64,000 nt of DNA from Janibacter alkaliphilus. GTDB lineage: Bacteria; Actinomycetota; Actinomycetes; Actinomycetales; Dermatophilaceae. This document shows, piece after piece, positions 18,030-26,493 of this stretch. The position numbers and the translations under genes were made by a program. How positions within the stretch are numbered: position 1 is the stretch's first letter; every line of letters starts with the position of its first letter. The notes below the pieces were generated by a model that worked only from the letters and a program-made list of their open reading frames with translations, was not told the origin of the DNA and searched no databases. The stretch covers positions 1,178,001 to 1,242,000 of the forward strand of contig NZ_JACBZX010000001.1 of the NCBI RefSeq assembly GCF_013408565.1, in the 5' to 3' direction.

Positions 18030-19133
18030 TCACCCTGCGGGAGACCCTGCCGACGCCCCGCCGTGGCGCGGGTAGTCCGTGTAGCCGCCCGGCCCCGGGG
18101 TGTAGAGCCGGGCCTCGTCGAGAGGGTTCCACGGCAGGTCGTGGCGGAGCCGGTCGACGAGGTCGGGGTTGCGCAGGAAGCCACGACCGAAGGAGACCGC
18201 GTCCGCGTGACCGGCGGCGAGCACCCGCTTGGCGCTCGCCCGGGTCGTCGCCTCCCGGTTCTCCCCGACGTTGGCGACGAGGGTGCCCCGCCAGCGCGGC
18301 CGCAGGTCGGCCAGCGCGGGGTAGCGGTCGTCGTCGGTGAGGTGCAGGTAGGCCAGCCCGTGCCGGTCGAGCTCGCCGAGCAGCGCCCGGTAGAGAGGGG
18401 CCGGGTCGCGCTCGACCATCCCGAACTGCGGGTTGCCCGGGGAGAGCCGCACGCCGACCCGGTGGGCGCCGACGGCCTCGACCAGGGCCTCGACGAGCTC
18501 GACGGCCAGCCGCATCCGACCGACGGTCGAGCCGCCGTATCCGTCGCGCCGCAGGTTCGTCCCGTCGGCGAGGAACTGGTGGGTGAGGTAGCTGTTCGCG
18601 CCGTGCAGCTCGACCCCGTCGAAGCCGGCGTCGATCGCCCGTCGGGCCGCCGCCGCGTGGTCTCGGACCACCCGGTCGATGTCGCCGGTGCTCAGCTCGG
18701 CCGGGACGGGGGATGGCGCGGTCGTCCCGTCCGGCAGGTGCACGTGCTCGGGGTCGGCGACCGGCGAGGCGCCCGCGGGCAGGCTCCCGTCCGCGCGGGC
18801 GTCGGGGTGCCCCTTCCGCCCGCCGTGCATGAGCTGGGCGACGATCCGGCCGCCCGCGGCATGGACCGCGTTGGTGACCGAGCGCCAGCCGGCGGCGTGC
18901 CGCTCGGTCTGCAGGCCGGGCACCCGCCACTCGCTCTGGCCGTCGCTGCTGGGCCAGATCCCTTCGGTGACGATGAGTCCGGCGTCGGCCCGCTGGCGGT
19001 AGTACTCGGTCATCTCCGGGGTCGGGGTGCCGTCGGTCTCGGCGCGCAGCCGGGTCATCGGGGCCATGACGATCCGGCTGGGCAGACGGAGCGCGCCGGC
19101 GGTGACGGGGGTGAAGAGGGTCGTGTCGCTCAT
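18030..19133 (-). CDS. Old yellow enzyme, NemA/alkene-reductase type
   Basis: An FMN-dependent ene-reductase of 367 residues, the classical OYE class, distinct from the YqjM-type gene at 8374. Signatures are SRIVMAPMTRLRA, QLMHGGRKGHP, VELHGANSYLTHQFL with the His/Asn substrate-binding pair, RDGYGGS and VSFGRGFLRNPDL. It probably reduces electrophilic alkenes, quinones or nitro compounds. TACGGT lies 6 nt before the ATG. A MerR regulator is divergently encoded 180 nt away, so OYE expression is probably controlled by it. Confidence 0.9.
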   Translation of the reverse strand: MSDTTLFTPVTAGALRLPSRIVMAPMTRLRAETDGTPTPEMTEYYRQRADAGLIVTEGIWPSSDGQSEWRVPGLQTERHAAGWRSVTNAVHAAGGRIVAQLMHGGRKGHPDARADGSLPAGASPVADPEHVHLPDGTTAPSPVPAELSTGDIDRVVRDHAAAARRAIDAGFDGVELHGANSYLTHQFLADGTNLRRDGYGGSTVGRMRLAVELVEALVEAVGAHRVGVRLSPGNPQFGMVERDPAPLYRALLGELDRHGLAYLHLTDDDRYPALADLRPRWRGTLVANVGENREATTRASAKRVLAAGHADAVSFGRGFLRNPDLVDRLRHDLPWNPLDEARLYTPGPGGYTDYPRHGGASAGSPAG

Positions 19134-19145
19134 GGCGTGACCGTA

Positions 19146-19300
19146 GGATCTGACATGGATGTGAGGTTCAACCCGTGGGGTCCGACCCGTGGGGGCAACC
19201 CGTGGGGTCCGACCTCGTGAGGTTCAGCCCGTGAGGTCCGTCCTGAGGTGAGGGCCCGACGTGAGGTCCAGACGTGAGGCCCAGACCTTAGGCCGGCGAA
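19146..19300. repeat. Degenerate direct repeats in the OYE/MerR divergent promoter region
   Basis: Short units of the type cccgtggggtccgacc recur about six times with drift (aacccgtggggtccgac, gtgaggtccagacgtgaggc and similar). No gene lies here. The MerR operator and promoter should be in this segment, but no unmistakable 19-20 bp MerR spacer dyad was found. Confidence 0.4.
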
Positions 19301-19314
19301 GGGAGGTCAGCCCG

Positions 19315-19674
19315 GTGAAGATCGGTGAGCTGTCGCGACGCACCGGGGTGAGCGTGCGCTCGCTGCGCTACTACGAGGAGCAGGGGCTGCTCGTCGCGGA
19401 CCGCACGCCCGGCGGGCACCGGACCTATCCGGAGACGGCGGTGGACCGGGTCGTCCGGATCCAGGAGCTCTACGCCGCCGGGCTGTCCTCACGGGTCGTC
19501 GGCGAGCTGCTGCCGTGCATGCGGGACCACGACGGCGGGCCCTCGACCGAGGCGACGCCCTGGCTCGTCGACGAGCTCACCCGCCAGCGAGGTCTGCTCG
19601 ACCGGACGATCGGTGACCTCGAGCGGAGCCGGGAGGTCCTCGACGAGGTCATCGAGGCCGCCGCGGGTGACTGA
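19315..19674 (+). CDS. MerR-family transcriptional regulator
   Basis: A protein of 119 residues. The N-terminal winged-helix motif KIGELSRRTGVSVRSLRYYEEQGLL and the second helix GGHRTYPETAVDRVVRI define the MerR family; a coiled dimerisation helix with one Cys (LLPCMRDHD) follows. It lacks a metal-binding CxxC pair, so a small-molecule or redox signal is more likely than a metal. GTG 19315 has a strong GGGAGGT ribosome binding site. Placed back-to-back with the OYE gene, its probable target. Confidence 0.88.
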   Translation: MKIGELSRRTGVSVRSLRYYEEQGLLVADRTPGGHRTYPETAVDRVVRIQELYAAGLSSRVVGELLPCMRDHDGGPSTEATPWLVDELTRQRGLLDRTIGDLERSREVLDEVIEAAAGD

Positions 19675-19880
19675 CCGCCGGGGGTGACTCACCGCCGCCG
19701 GTGACTGACCTCGCCGCGGACAACGTCACAGTCACCCCCCTTCGGCGCTGACCTCGCTGCGGGCACCGGCACCGCCATCCCCTTCGGCGCTGACCCGGCA
19801 CGGGCCCCAGGGCAGTCGATCGCGAGCCCGTGGACCTTGATCTCTTGCTCCGCCCCGCGCGACCAGCCTGGCGAGAACCT

Positions 19881-19940
19881 CTCGTTCCCCCGAGAAGCCT
19901 TCTCGGGGGAACGAGCCTTTATCGGGTAACCCGATAAAGG
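19881..19940. terminator. Two abutting perfect palindromes between convergent genes
   Basis: The first hairpin has arms of 16 bp (ctcgttcccccgagaa, 19881-19896 and 19900-19915) with a 3-nt loop. The second has arms of 12 bp (cctttatcgggt, 19916-19927 and 19929-19940) around one base and starts with no gap. They sit between the merR stop (19674) and the DUF4097 stop (19956), as a bidirectional terminator would. The A/T content of the second palindrome is unusual here. Confidence 0.7.
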
Positions 19941-19955
19941 GGAGGTGGGTGAGGT

Positions 19956-20657
19956 TCACCGGGGGGAGAGGGTGGCCTCGCCCACGTCGACGCCGACGTC
20001 CACGACGTTCTCGGCCTGCGGGTCGTCGCCGAGGGTGTTGGTCAGCGACCCGGTCTCCGTGCCGGCGGTCACCCGGTAGTCGGCCTCGCCGGGCAGGGTG
20101 ACCGAGGCGTCGCCGACGTCGGTGCGCACCGTGGTGCGTCGGGGCGGCTCGGCCGCGTCGACGGTGGCGCTGCCGACACCGACCTGCACCGAGATCTCCT
20201 CGGAGGTCGCCTCCAGCACCTCCACCTCGCCGACCTCGAGGTCGACGTCGAGGTCTCCGCTGATCTCGCTGGCCCGTACGGAGCCGACGTCGCCGCGGAG
20301 CTCGATCTGCGTGCCGGCCGGCACGGCGATCTGCCAGTCGGTGTTGCACTTCCCGAAGGTAGGACCGTCGCAGCTGCCGCGCAGGGTGGTCGTGCCGTCG
20401 GTGCTGCTCGTGGAGACCTCGGGCCGCTGCAGCCCCCAGGTCTCGGTGACCTGGACCTCCGGCTCGGCGCCGACCTCGGCCTCGCGGACGACGACCTCGC
20501 CGACCGAGTTGTCGACGACCAGCCGGGTCATCTCGGCCGGCACCTCGAGGGGTCGGCTCTCGGAGCGTTCCAGCGCGGAGCCCAGCAGGCTGATCGACCC
20601 GCCGAGGGCGAGCACCAGCGTGATGATTCCGGCCACGGTGCGGATGAGTGCGGTCAT
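19956..20657 (-). CDS. DUF4097-like beta-repeat exported protein
   Basis: A protein of 233 residues. A single N-terminal transmembrane/signal segment (IIRTVAGIITLVLALGGS type) is followed by a repetitive beta-strand domain with recurring VGEVVV, VGSVRAS, VGEVEVLE, VGSATVD and VGDASVT units, the pattern of DUF4097 putative adhesin/beta-helix proteins. It begins 3 nt after the response-regulator stop with a GGAGG ribosome binding site, so it belongs to the two-component operon and may be an envelope-stress partner or target. Confidence 0.75.
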   Translation of the reverse strand: MTALIRTVAGIITLVLALGGSISLLGSALERSESRPLEVPAEMTRLVVDNSVGEVVVREAEVGAEPEVQVTETWGLQRPEVSTSSTDGTTTLRGSCDGPTFGKCNTDWQIAVPAGTQIELRGDVGSVRASEISGDLDVDLEVGEVEVLEATSEEISVQVGVGSATVDAAEPPRRTTVRTDVGDASVTLPGEADYRVTAGTETGSLTNTLGDDPQAENVVDVGVDVGEATLSPR

Positions 20658-20660
20658 GGG

Positions 20661-21350
20661 TCAGTCCTCCTGCTCGAGCCAGCGGAGCACGGCCAGCACC
20701 CGACGGTGGTCACCCTCGGTCGGGGGCAGGTCGAGCTTGGTGAAGATGGAGCTCACGTGCTTCTCCACGGCCCCGTCGGAGACGTAGAGGGTCTGGGCGA
20801 TGGCGCCGTTGGTGCGTCCCTGGGCCATGAGGTCGAGCACCTCGCGCTCGCGGGGAGACAGGCTGGCCAGCGGGTCGGAGTGCCGCGCCCGGGTCAGCAG
20901 CTGGGTGACCACCTCGGGGTCGAGGACGGTCCCGCCGCCGTGCACCTCGCGCAGCGCGGCGAGGAAGTCGTTGGTGTCGGCGACCCGGTCCTTGAGCAGG
21001 TAGCCGACCCCCGTGCTGCGCGAGGCGACGAGCTCGGTGGCGTACTGCTCCTCGACGTACTGGCTGAGCACCATCACCGCGGTCTCCGGGTGCTGCTCGC
21101 GCACGACGAGCGCGGCCCGGATGCCCTCGGAGGTGAAGGTGGGCGGCATCCGCACGTCGACGACGACGAGGTCGGGCTCGTGCTCGGCCACCGACCGCAG
21201 GAAGGTCTCCGCGTCGGGGCAGGCGTCCGCCACCGTGAAGCCGGCGGACCCGAGGAGCCGGACCAGCCCGTCGCGCAGCAGCACGGAGTCCTCGGCGATG
21301 ACCACGGTCGGGTCCTGGGTCTGGGTCTGGGGCGTGGAGGTGGTCATCAC
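20661..21350 (-). CDS. NarL/LuxR-type response regulator
   Basis: A protein of about 229 residues. The receiver domain has the acidic pair AED near residue 20, phospho-acceptor Asp in LVVVDVRMPP near residue 65, and Lys in YLLKDRV. A C-terminal LuxR-type helix-turn-helix follows (LSPREREVLDLMAQGRTNGAIAQTLYVSDGAVEKHV). The start is GTG 21350 or ATG 21347; both overlap the kinase stop (GTGATGA), so translation is coupled. Partner of the adjacent kinase; it probably controls this operon and other envelope genes. Confidence 0.93.
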   Translation of the reverse strand: MMTTSTPQTQTQDPTVVIAEDSVLLRDGLVRLLGSAGFTVADACPDAETFLRSVAEHEPDLVVVDVRMPPTFTSEGIRAALVVREQHPETAVMVLSQYVEEQYATELVASRSTGVGYLLKDRVADTNDFLAALREVHGGGTVLDPEVVTQLLTRARHSDPLASLSPREREVLDLMAQGRTNGAIAQTLYVSDGAVEKHVSSIFTKLDLPPTEGDHRRVLAVLRWLEQED

Positions 21351-22948
21351 TGGCTCCGTCCGGGTCGCAGGTAACGGGTGGCGAGGGGGTCGTTCGGCTC
21401 GGGTCGGGAGCCGGCCAGCAACGGCTGGGTGGCTCCGGGCGTGGCCGGCCCGGGGGGTCCGAAGGGGGGAGCGCCGCCCGCTTCGCCGGACCGGGGTCCG
21501 GTGCCGGCCGGGGCCTCAGGCCGCGCTCCGGTCGGAGGCTGCGACCCGGTCGGAGGCTGCGACCCGGCCGGAGCCTGCGGTCCGCGGGGGCCGGGGCGTC
21601 GGGTCTCGTTCTCGCGCAGCGGGAGCCGGGCCGCGAGCGTGGTGGGTCCGCCCTCGGGGGAGGAGACCCGCAGGTCGCCGTCGATGGAGCCCACCCGCTG
21701 ACGCAGCCCGGTGAGCCCGGTGCCGAGCATCGGGTCGGCGCCGCCGCGGCCGTCGTCGGTGACGGTCACCGCCAGCTGCTGGCCGCGCGGACCGCGGGTG
21801 ACCCCGACGTCCACGGTGGCCCGGTCGGCCCCGGAGTGCTTGGCGACGTTGGTCAGCGCCTCGCTGACGACGAAGTAGGCGATCGCCTCGACCGTCGGGT
21901 CGACCCGGCCGACGTCGCGGACGTCGACGTCCACCGGCACCGGGGAGCGGGCGGCCAGCGCCGACAGCGCCGCGTCCAGGCCCCGGTCGGAGAGCACCGG
22001 CGGGACGATGCCGCGAGCCACGTGACGCATCTCGACGATCGCCTCCTTCGCCGAGGTGTGCGCCTCGTCGACGAGCTCGGCCGCGGTGTCCGGGTCGGTG
22101 CGGATCGCCTCCTTCGCCATGCCGAGGCTCATCGCGATCGCCACCAGGCGCTGCTGCGGCCCGTCGTGCAGGTCGCGCTCGATCCGGCGGCGCTCGGCCT
22201 CGACCGAGTCGACGGTCTCGGCGCGGCTCTCGGTGAGGGTGTCCACCCGGGCGGCGAGCTCGCGCACCTGCTGGGCCTCGCTGCGGCCCAGCAGCCACCG
22301 GGCGAGGGTGACGTCGACCATCGTGGTCACCGCGGCCAGCGCCGGGAGCGCGAGCAGCGTGATCAGCGCCAGCAGCCACAGGGTGATCAGGGCGGGTGCG
22401 CCGTCGACGGTGAACGCCCACAGCAGGGTGATCCCGTCGTCCGGGATGTTCCCGGCGTAGAGCGGCATGGCGAGGATGAGCAGGCAGTGCGCCAGGACCG
22501 CGAGCGCGACCGCGCCGGTGGCCGCGCCCCAGAAGGTGTGCAGCACGAGGTAGCCTACGGACTTCCAGCTGTGCGCGTCGAGGAAGAGCCGCTTCCACAG
22601 CGGCTGGCCCGCCTGGCTGGCCGGCGGGTGGATCGTCTGGCCGGTCAGCGCGGCGACCCGGTGGCGCTCGGCGTGCCCGAGGACGCCGCACAGCCACAGC
22701 GTCGGCACGAGCATGACGATGCCGATGCCGGCGGCCGGGATGGACGAGATCGAGGCGACGACCAGCGACCAGCCGACGACGGCGATCGCCGCGGTGAAGA
22801 TGCTCGTGACCAGCAGCGTCAGGCTGCACCAGCCGAGCAGCCACCGGGTCACCAGCGAACGGCTGGGCCGCGCGTCGGCGTCCTGCCCGGCGGCTGGTCC
22901 GGTGCGCGGCTCAGCGGCGCCTGTCTGGGGAAGGACCTGTGTGCTCAT
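21347..22948 (-). CDS. Membrane sensor histidine kinase (HisKA_3 type)
   Basis: A protein of 533 residues. The N-terminal half has about five or six transmembrane helices (residues 40-90 and 130-215) forming a putative sensor domain. A coiled linker precedes the HisKA_3 motif ERDLHDGPQQRLVA with phospho-His about 261, then a HATPase_c domain with NVAKHS and DDGRGG. The C-terminal about 100 residues are an unusual Pro/Gly-rich tail with a repeated SQPPTG unit. TACGGT lies 6 nt before the ATG, so the operon kinase-regulator-DUF4097 probably begins as a leaderless transcript. Confidence 0.9.
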   Translation of the reverse strand: MSTQVLPQTGAAEPRTGPAAGQDADARPSRSLVTRWLLGWCSLTLLVTSIFTAAIAVVGWSLVVASISSIPAAGIGIVMLVPTLWLCGVLGHAERHRVAALTGQTIHPPASQAGQPLWKRLFLDAHSWKSVGYLVLHTFWGAATGAVALAVLAHCLLILAMPLYAGNIPDDGITLLWAFTVDGAPALITLWLLALITLLALPALAAVTTMVDVTLARWLLGRSEAQQVRELAARVDTLTESRAETVDSVEAERRRIERDLHDGPQQRLVAIAMSLGMAKEAIRTDPDTAAELVDEAHTSAKEAIVEMRHVARGIVPPVLSDRGLDAALSALAARSPVPVDVDVRDVGRVDPTVEAIAYFVVSEALTNVAKHSGADRATVDVGVTRGPRGQQLAVTVTDDGRGGADPMLGTGLTGLRQRVGSIDGDLRVSSPEGGPTTLAARLPLRENETRRPGPRGPQAPAGSQPPTGSQPPTGARPEAPAGTGPRSGEAGGAPPFGPPGPATPGATQPLLAGSRPEPNDPLATRYLRPGRSQ

Positions 22949-23064
22949 GGCTCAACCGTAGGGAGCGGCGGTGCCGACCGGCAGCACGGCGAGCACCCGA
23001 GCCGAAGGGGGGATATCCCCACCCGCGGATGTGCCGGCCGACCCCGCCTCCGCCCCTACGACGC

Positions 23065-23116
23065 GGGCTACCACGCAGGAAGTGTCGTGATCGCAGCACT
23101 TCCTGCGTGGTAGCCC
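23065..23116. repeat. Perfect 20-bp inverted repeat with 12-nt loop
   Basis: The arm gggctaccacgcaggaagtg (23065-23084) and its exact complement (23097-23116) flank a 12-nt loop. It lies in the 290-nt space between the divergent histidine kinase (start 22948) and lipoprotein (start 23240) genes, so it is not a terminator for either. It may be a mobile/REP-like palindrome or the site of an untranslated RNA. Confidence 0.7.
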
Positions 23117-23239
23117 GGTGGGTAGGTGGGTGCTCGGGGTCGGCGGAGGCGTCGCGTCGGCGGATCTGGGGACTGCGGACCGGCGAGCGGCACCGTTAGC
23201 GTCGCGGAGCGACAACATCGGGGCGAAGGGGGAGCCGTC

Positions 23240-23962
23240 ATGAGCAGGGTCGGCAGGGGTGGTCCCGGCGGAGGACGGACCATGGCGGCGGCCACGGCCG
23301 TGCTGCTGCTCGTCGGCTGCGCGGGCGAACCCGAGCAGGAGGCAGCATCGTCGGCGCAGGCGGCCTCGTCGCCGGCCTCGGCCTCGACCGGGCCGTCCGA
23401 GACGTCGCCGTCCACCTCGTCGAGCAGCAGGCGGACGACCACGACGACGGTCACCGCGACGCCGGGGGCGGAGGGCCCGACGGTGTCGGAACCTTCCTCC
23501 TCGACGTCGTCGGCGAGCACGTCGCTCTCGGCGCCCGACGACCCGGCGCCCGACGACCCGGCGGCAGCCGAGAGCGCGTCGACCGGGAGCGGGGACGTAC
23601 CCACCCTCGGCCTTCCGGACATGGGCGGTGACATCTACGGGACGGACGGCTTCGGGGTGGCCCGTCCGTCGACGGTCTACTACGGCGGCACCTCCTCGGG
23701 CATGGTGCAGGAGATCACGTGGTCGACCTGGGGCGGCGAGACGGCGTCGGGGACCGGCACCGGCTTCTACACCGCGCCCGGCGACATCGGCGCAGAGTCC
23801 ACGGCCGAGACCGCGGAGATCCTCGCCTACGACCTGACGACGTGCGACGGGCAGCCGGCCTACCGGCACGTCGTCTGGTGGTTCCCCGACCAGGGCCAGA
23901 CGTACGAGAGCGTCATGGCCCAGCGCGGCGGCGACGACGGGTACGACCTCTGCGACGCGTGA
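23240..23962 (+). CDS. Lipoprotein with Ser/Thr-rich stalk, unknown function
   Basis: A protein of 240 residues. A signal peptide with lipobox LLLVGC (Cys near residue 27) precedes about 90 residues of Ser/Thr/Pro/Asp stalk, typical of surface anchors in actinobacteria. The C-terminal domain of about 115 residues (GLPDMGGDIYGTDGFGVARP, VQEITWSTWGGETASGTG, two Cys) is not recognised. A GGGGGAG ribosome binding site supports ATG 23240. No operon partner. Confidence 0.7.
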   Translation: MSRVGRGGPGGGRTMAAATAVLLLVGCAGEPEQEAASSAQAASSPASASTGPSETSPSTSSSSRRTTTTTVTATPGAEGPTVSEPSSSTSSASTSLSAPDDPAPDDPAAAESASTGSGDVPTLGLPDMGGDIYGTDGFGVARPSTVYYGGTSSGMVQEITWSTWGGETASGTGTGFYTAPGDIGAESTAETAEILAYDLTTCDGQPAYRHVVWWFPDQGQTYESVMAQRGGDDGYDLCDA

Positions 23963-24084
23963 CCGCGGGTCGTGCGGCGGGTCGAGCGAGCGGGGTCGCG
24001 TCAGCGGGTGGAGCGAGCGGGGGGTCGCGTCGTCTGATCGCGTCAGCGCCGTCGTGTCGGCAGCGTGAGTCGGCGGGTGCCTGC

Positions 24085-24861
24085 TCAGGCGTAGCGCCGG
24101 GCGATCTGCACGGCCTGGCTGACGTAGCCGCCGCCGAAGAGCACCGCGTGCAGCATCACCGGGTGCAGCTGGTGCAGGCCGACCCGCTCGGGCCAGCCGT
24201 CGGCCAGCGGCGCGGCCTCGTCGTAGGCGCCGATGATCCGGGCGGTGTGCGGCCCCTGGAAGAGCAGCAGCATGGCCAGGTCGGTCTCGGCGTGCCCGCC
24301 GTGCGCCGCCGGGTCGATGAGCACCGCCCCGTCGCGGGTCCACAGCACGTTGCCGGACCACAGGTCGCCGTGGATCCGGGCCGGCGGGCGCCCGTCGTCG
24401 TGCTCGCCGGCGTGCAGGCGCTGTGCCACCGCCTCGAAGGGAGCGGTCTCGTCCGCCCACAGCCCGCGCTCGCGTCCCATCCGCAGGGTGTGCAGGATGC
24501 GCTGCTCGGCGTAGAAGGCGCCCCACGTCGGGGTCGGCTGCAGCGGCAGCGGCAGCGGCTCGTCGGCCGGGCCGAGGTAGCCGTGGCTGGGCCAGCGGTC
24601 CGGGGCGGAGCCGAAGGCGGCGGCTCCCGCGGCGTGGGTCCGGGCCAGCGCCCGACCGAGCTCGTCGGCCTGGACGTTGGTCGGCGGCGCCGGGGCGTAG
24701 CGGCGCAGGTCGAGGTGGTCGAGGTCGACGTCGAGCACCTCGGCGACCCGCGCGCCGCCGTCCGGCTCGGCCTCGGCGAGCCAGAGCAGCCCGGCGGCCT
24801 CCCACGAGGCGTAGCCGCGGGGCGCCGCGGAGGTGTCCTTGCGGAAGACGTCGTCGCTCAC
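24085..24861 (-). CDS. Fructosamine/ketosamine-3-kinase family protein
   Basis: A protein of 258 residues of the FN3K-like kinase family, which phosphorylates protein- or amino-acid-bound ketosamines and so reverses glycation. The APH-type kinase core shows the N-lobe Lys (VFRKDTSAAPRGYASWEAAGL), a Trp-rich middle (PTPTWGAFYAEQRI), the catalytic HGDLWSGNVLW and the metal-binding IDPAAHGGHAETDLAML, then LHQLHPVMLHAVLFGGGY. GTG 24861 is chosen because it gives the family-typical short N-terminus; TATCGT lies 8 nt upstream. The substrate in this organism is unknown. Confidence 0.87.
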   Translation of the reverse strand: MSDDVFRKDTSAAPRGYASWEAAGLLWLAEAEPDGGARVAEVLDVDLDHLDLRRYAPAPPTNVQADELGRALARTHAAGAAAFGSAPDRWPSHGYLGPADEPLPLPLQPTPTWGAFYAEQRILHTLRMGRERGLWADETAPFEAVAQRLHAGEHDDGRPPARIHGDLWSGNVLWTRDGAVLIDPAAHGGHAETDLAMLLLFQGPHTARIIGAYDEAAPLADGWPERVGLHQLHPVMLHAVLFGGGYVSQAVQIARRYA

Positions 24862-25040
24862 GGACCGCCACGATATCCGGCACGTCGGGTCCGTCTGCCG
24901 CCCGCACACGGGTACTCGGACTGCCCGCTCCATCACCCTGTCTTCGCTAGTATCAGACAGAGCCTAGATAGCGCCAGAAGGAGCCATCGACCCTCGCCCT
25001 TCACGTCGTGACCCCCTCGCTCGGTCGGCGGGAACTCTCC

Positions 25041-25281
25041 CGGAACTGCCCGGGCAAATTACGCACCCCTCCCGCAACTGCCCGGGCAATTCACGCACCC
25101 CTCCCGCAACTGCCCGGGCTAATCACGCACCCCTCCCGCAACTACCCGGGCAAACTACGCACTGGGCCCGCAACTGCCCGGGCAATTCACGCACTGGGCA
25201 CGCAACTGCCCGGGCAAATCACGCACCCCTCCCGCAACTGCCCGGGCAAATTACGCGCTGGGCCCGCAACTGCCCGGGCAA
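25041..25281. repeat. Eight-unit tandem repeat of exactly 32 bp
   Basis: The core aactgcccgggc (one unit has aactacccgggc) begins at 25044, 25076, 25108, 25140, 25172, 25204, 25236 and 25268: eight units, each exactly 32 bp apart. Every unit carries the palindrome cccggg; the rest (aattacgcacccctcccg or aattcacgcactgggcacg type) varies. The period is not a multiple of three and no protein is encoded. It occupies most of the 540-nt divergent space between the fructosamine-kinase and HAD genes, so it also lies in their promoter region. Confidence 0.9.
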
Positions 25282-25404
25282 ACGTCGTCAGGGGGTCGTG
25301 TCTCCCGCCCGAGAGCTGTGCGTAGGAGGTCTCTCGTCTCGGCCCGCCACTCCTTCGACGCGCCGGTGGTGGCGTGGATCACCCCGGCACGGGAGCATGG
25401 GGGC

Positions 25405-26244
25405 ATGACGGACGATCGCGCGCGGATGACGAACGACCCGGTCGACTGCTGGCTGACCGACATGGACGGCGTGCTCGTGCACGAGAACCATGCGCTGCCC
25501 GGCGCCTCGGACTTCATCACGGCGCTGCTGGAGAACGGCCAGCGCTTCCAGGTGCTGACGAACAACTCGATCTACACCCCGCGCGACCTGCGCGCCCGGT
25601 TGCTCGCTGGCGGCATCGACGTGCCGGAGCAGAACATCTGGACCTCGGCGCTGGCCACCGCGGAGTTCCTGCGCACCCAGCGCGACGGCGGCTCGGCCTA
25701 CGTCATCGGCGAGGCCGGGCTGACCACCGCGCTGCACGACGTCGGCTACGTGCTCACCGACCGCGACCCGGACTACGTCGTCGTCGGGGAGACCCGCACC
25801 TACTCCTTCGAGGCGATCACCAAGGCGATCCGACTGGTCGAAGGGGGAGCCCGCCTCATCGCCACGAACCCCGACCCGACGGGCCCGTCGCAGGAGGGAC
25901 CGCTGCCGGCGACCGGCGCGGTGGCCGCGCTCATCACCAAGGCGATCAACGTCGAGCCGTACTTCGTCGGCAAGCCGAACCCGTTGATGATGCGTAGCGC
26001 GCTGAACCGGATCGACGCGCACTCGGAGTACACGGTGATGATCGGCGACCGGATGGACACCGACATCGTCAGCGGTCTCGAGGCGGGGCTGCGCACGATC
26101 CTCGTGCTCACCGGCTCGACCCGCGAGGACCAGGTGGACCGCTACCCCTTCCGCCCGACCCGGGTGTGCGAGTCGATCGCCGAGGTGGTGCCGCTGGTCG
26201 CCGAGCTCTCCGCCGGCAGCCAGGCGGCCCCCGGCCTCGACTGA
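25405..26244 (+). CDS. HAD-superfamily phosphatase, NagD-like (class IIA)
   Basis: A protein of 279 residues. HAD motif I is [13 protein letters not shown] (nucleophile Asp and acid/base Asp), motif II LTNNS, motif III Lys in the VGKPNPLMM loop and motif [15 protein letters not shown]2-type cap lies between motifs II and III, as in NagD and p-nitrophenylphosphatases. The natural substrate is probably a small phosphorylated metabolite. ATG 25405 is chosen over the in-frame upstream extension, which would run into the repeat region. A second Met lies 7 codons in. A GC-rich hairpin follows. Confidence 0.88.
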   Translation: MTDDRARMTNDPVDCWLTDMDGVLVHENHALPGASDFITALLENGQRFQVLTNNSIYTPRDLRARLLAGGIDVPEQNIWTSALATAEFLRTQRDGGSAYVIGEAGLTTALHDVGYVLTDRDPDYVVVGETRTYSFEAITKAIRLVEGGARLIATNPDPTGPSQEGPLPATGAVAALITKAINVEPYFVGKPNPLMMRSALNRIDAHSEYTVMIGDRMDTDIVSGLEAGLRTILVLTGSTREDQVDRYPFRPTRVCESIAEVVPLVAELSAGSQAAPGLD

Positions 26245-26297
26245 CCGAGCCCGGTCCGCAACCTCCCGGGCTGACGCGCGCACCGGCTCGGGCATCT

Positions 26298-26313
26298 CCC
26301 GGGCAGTTGCGGG
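26298..26313 (-). repeat. Solitary inverted copy of the 32-bp array core
   Basis: The complement of this 16-mer is cccgcaactgcccggg, exactly the conserved core of the array at 25041-25281. A looser copy in array orientation (cgcaacctcccgggc) lies at 26257-26271. The HAD gene is thus bracketed by related repeats in opposite orientation. Confidence 0.75.
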
Positions 26314-26337
26314 GTCACCCACGTGCGAGACCCCGCC

Positions 26338-26369
26338 CTGCGCGTCGCGGGGCGGGGTGCGACGCGCAG
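26338..26369. terminator. Hairpin between HAD gene and GMC oxidoreductase remnant
   Basis: ctgcgcgtcgc (26338-26348) pairs perfectly with 26359-26369 across a 10-nt loop of G residues. It lies 94 nt after the HAD stop and before the convergent GMC gene end at 26494. The 120 nt that follow are further gcctggcc-rich inverted segments without coding potential. Confidence 0.55.
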
Positions 26370-26493
26370 GACGGGGCCGTCAGGGGACCTGGCTCGGGGG
26401 GCCAGGGGCCTGGCCGGTGCGTGACCGGACCAGGGCCTGGCCCGGCGCGGAGACCGGGCCAGGGGCGGGAAGGCGCGAAGGCGCCGGATCAGG

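Noticed and set aside
25041..25281. CRISPR array
   Set aside because: The period is exactly 32 bp with a 12-16 bp core and near-identical spacing sequence; there are no unique 30-bp spacers and no cas genes. It is a tandem repeat.
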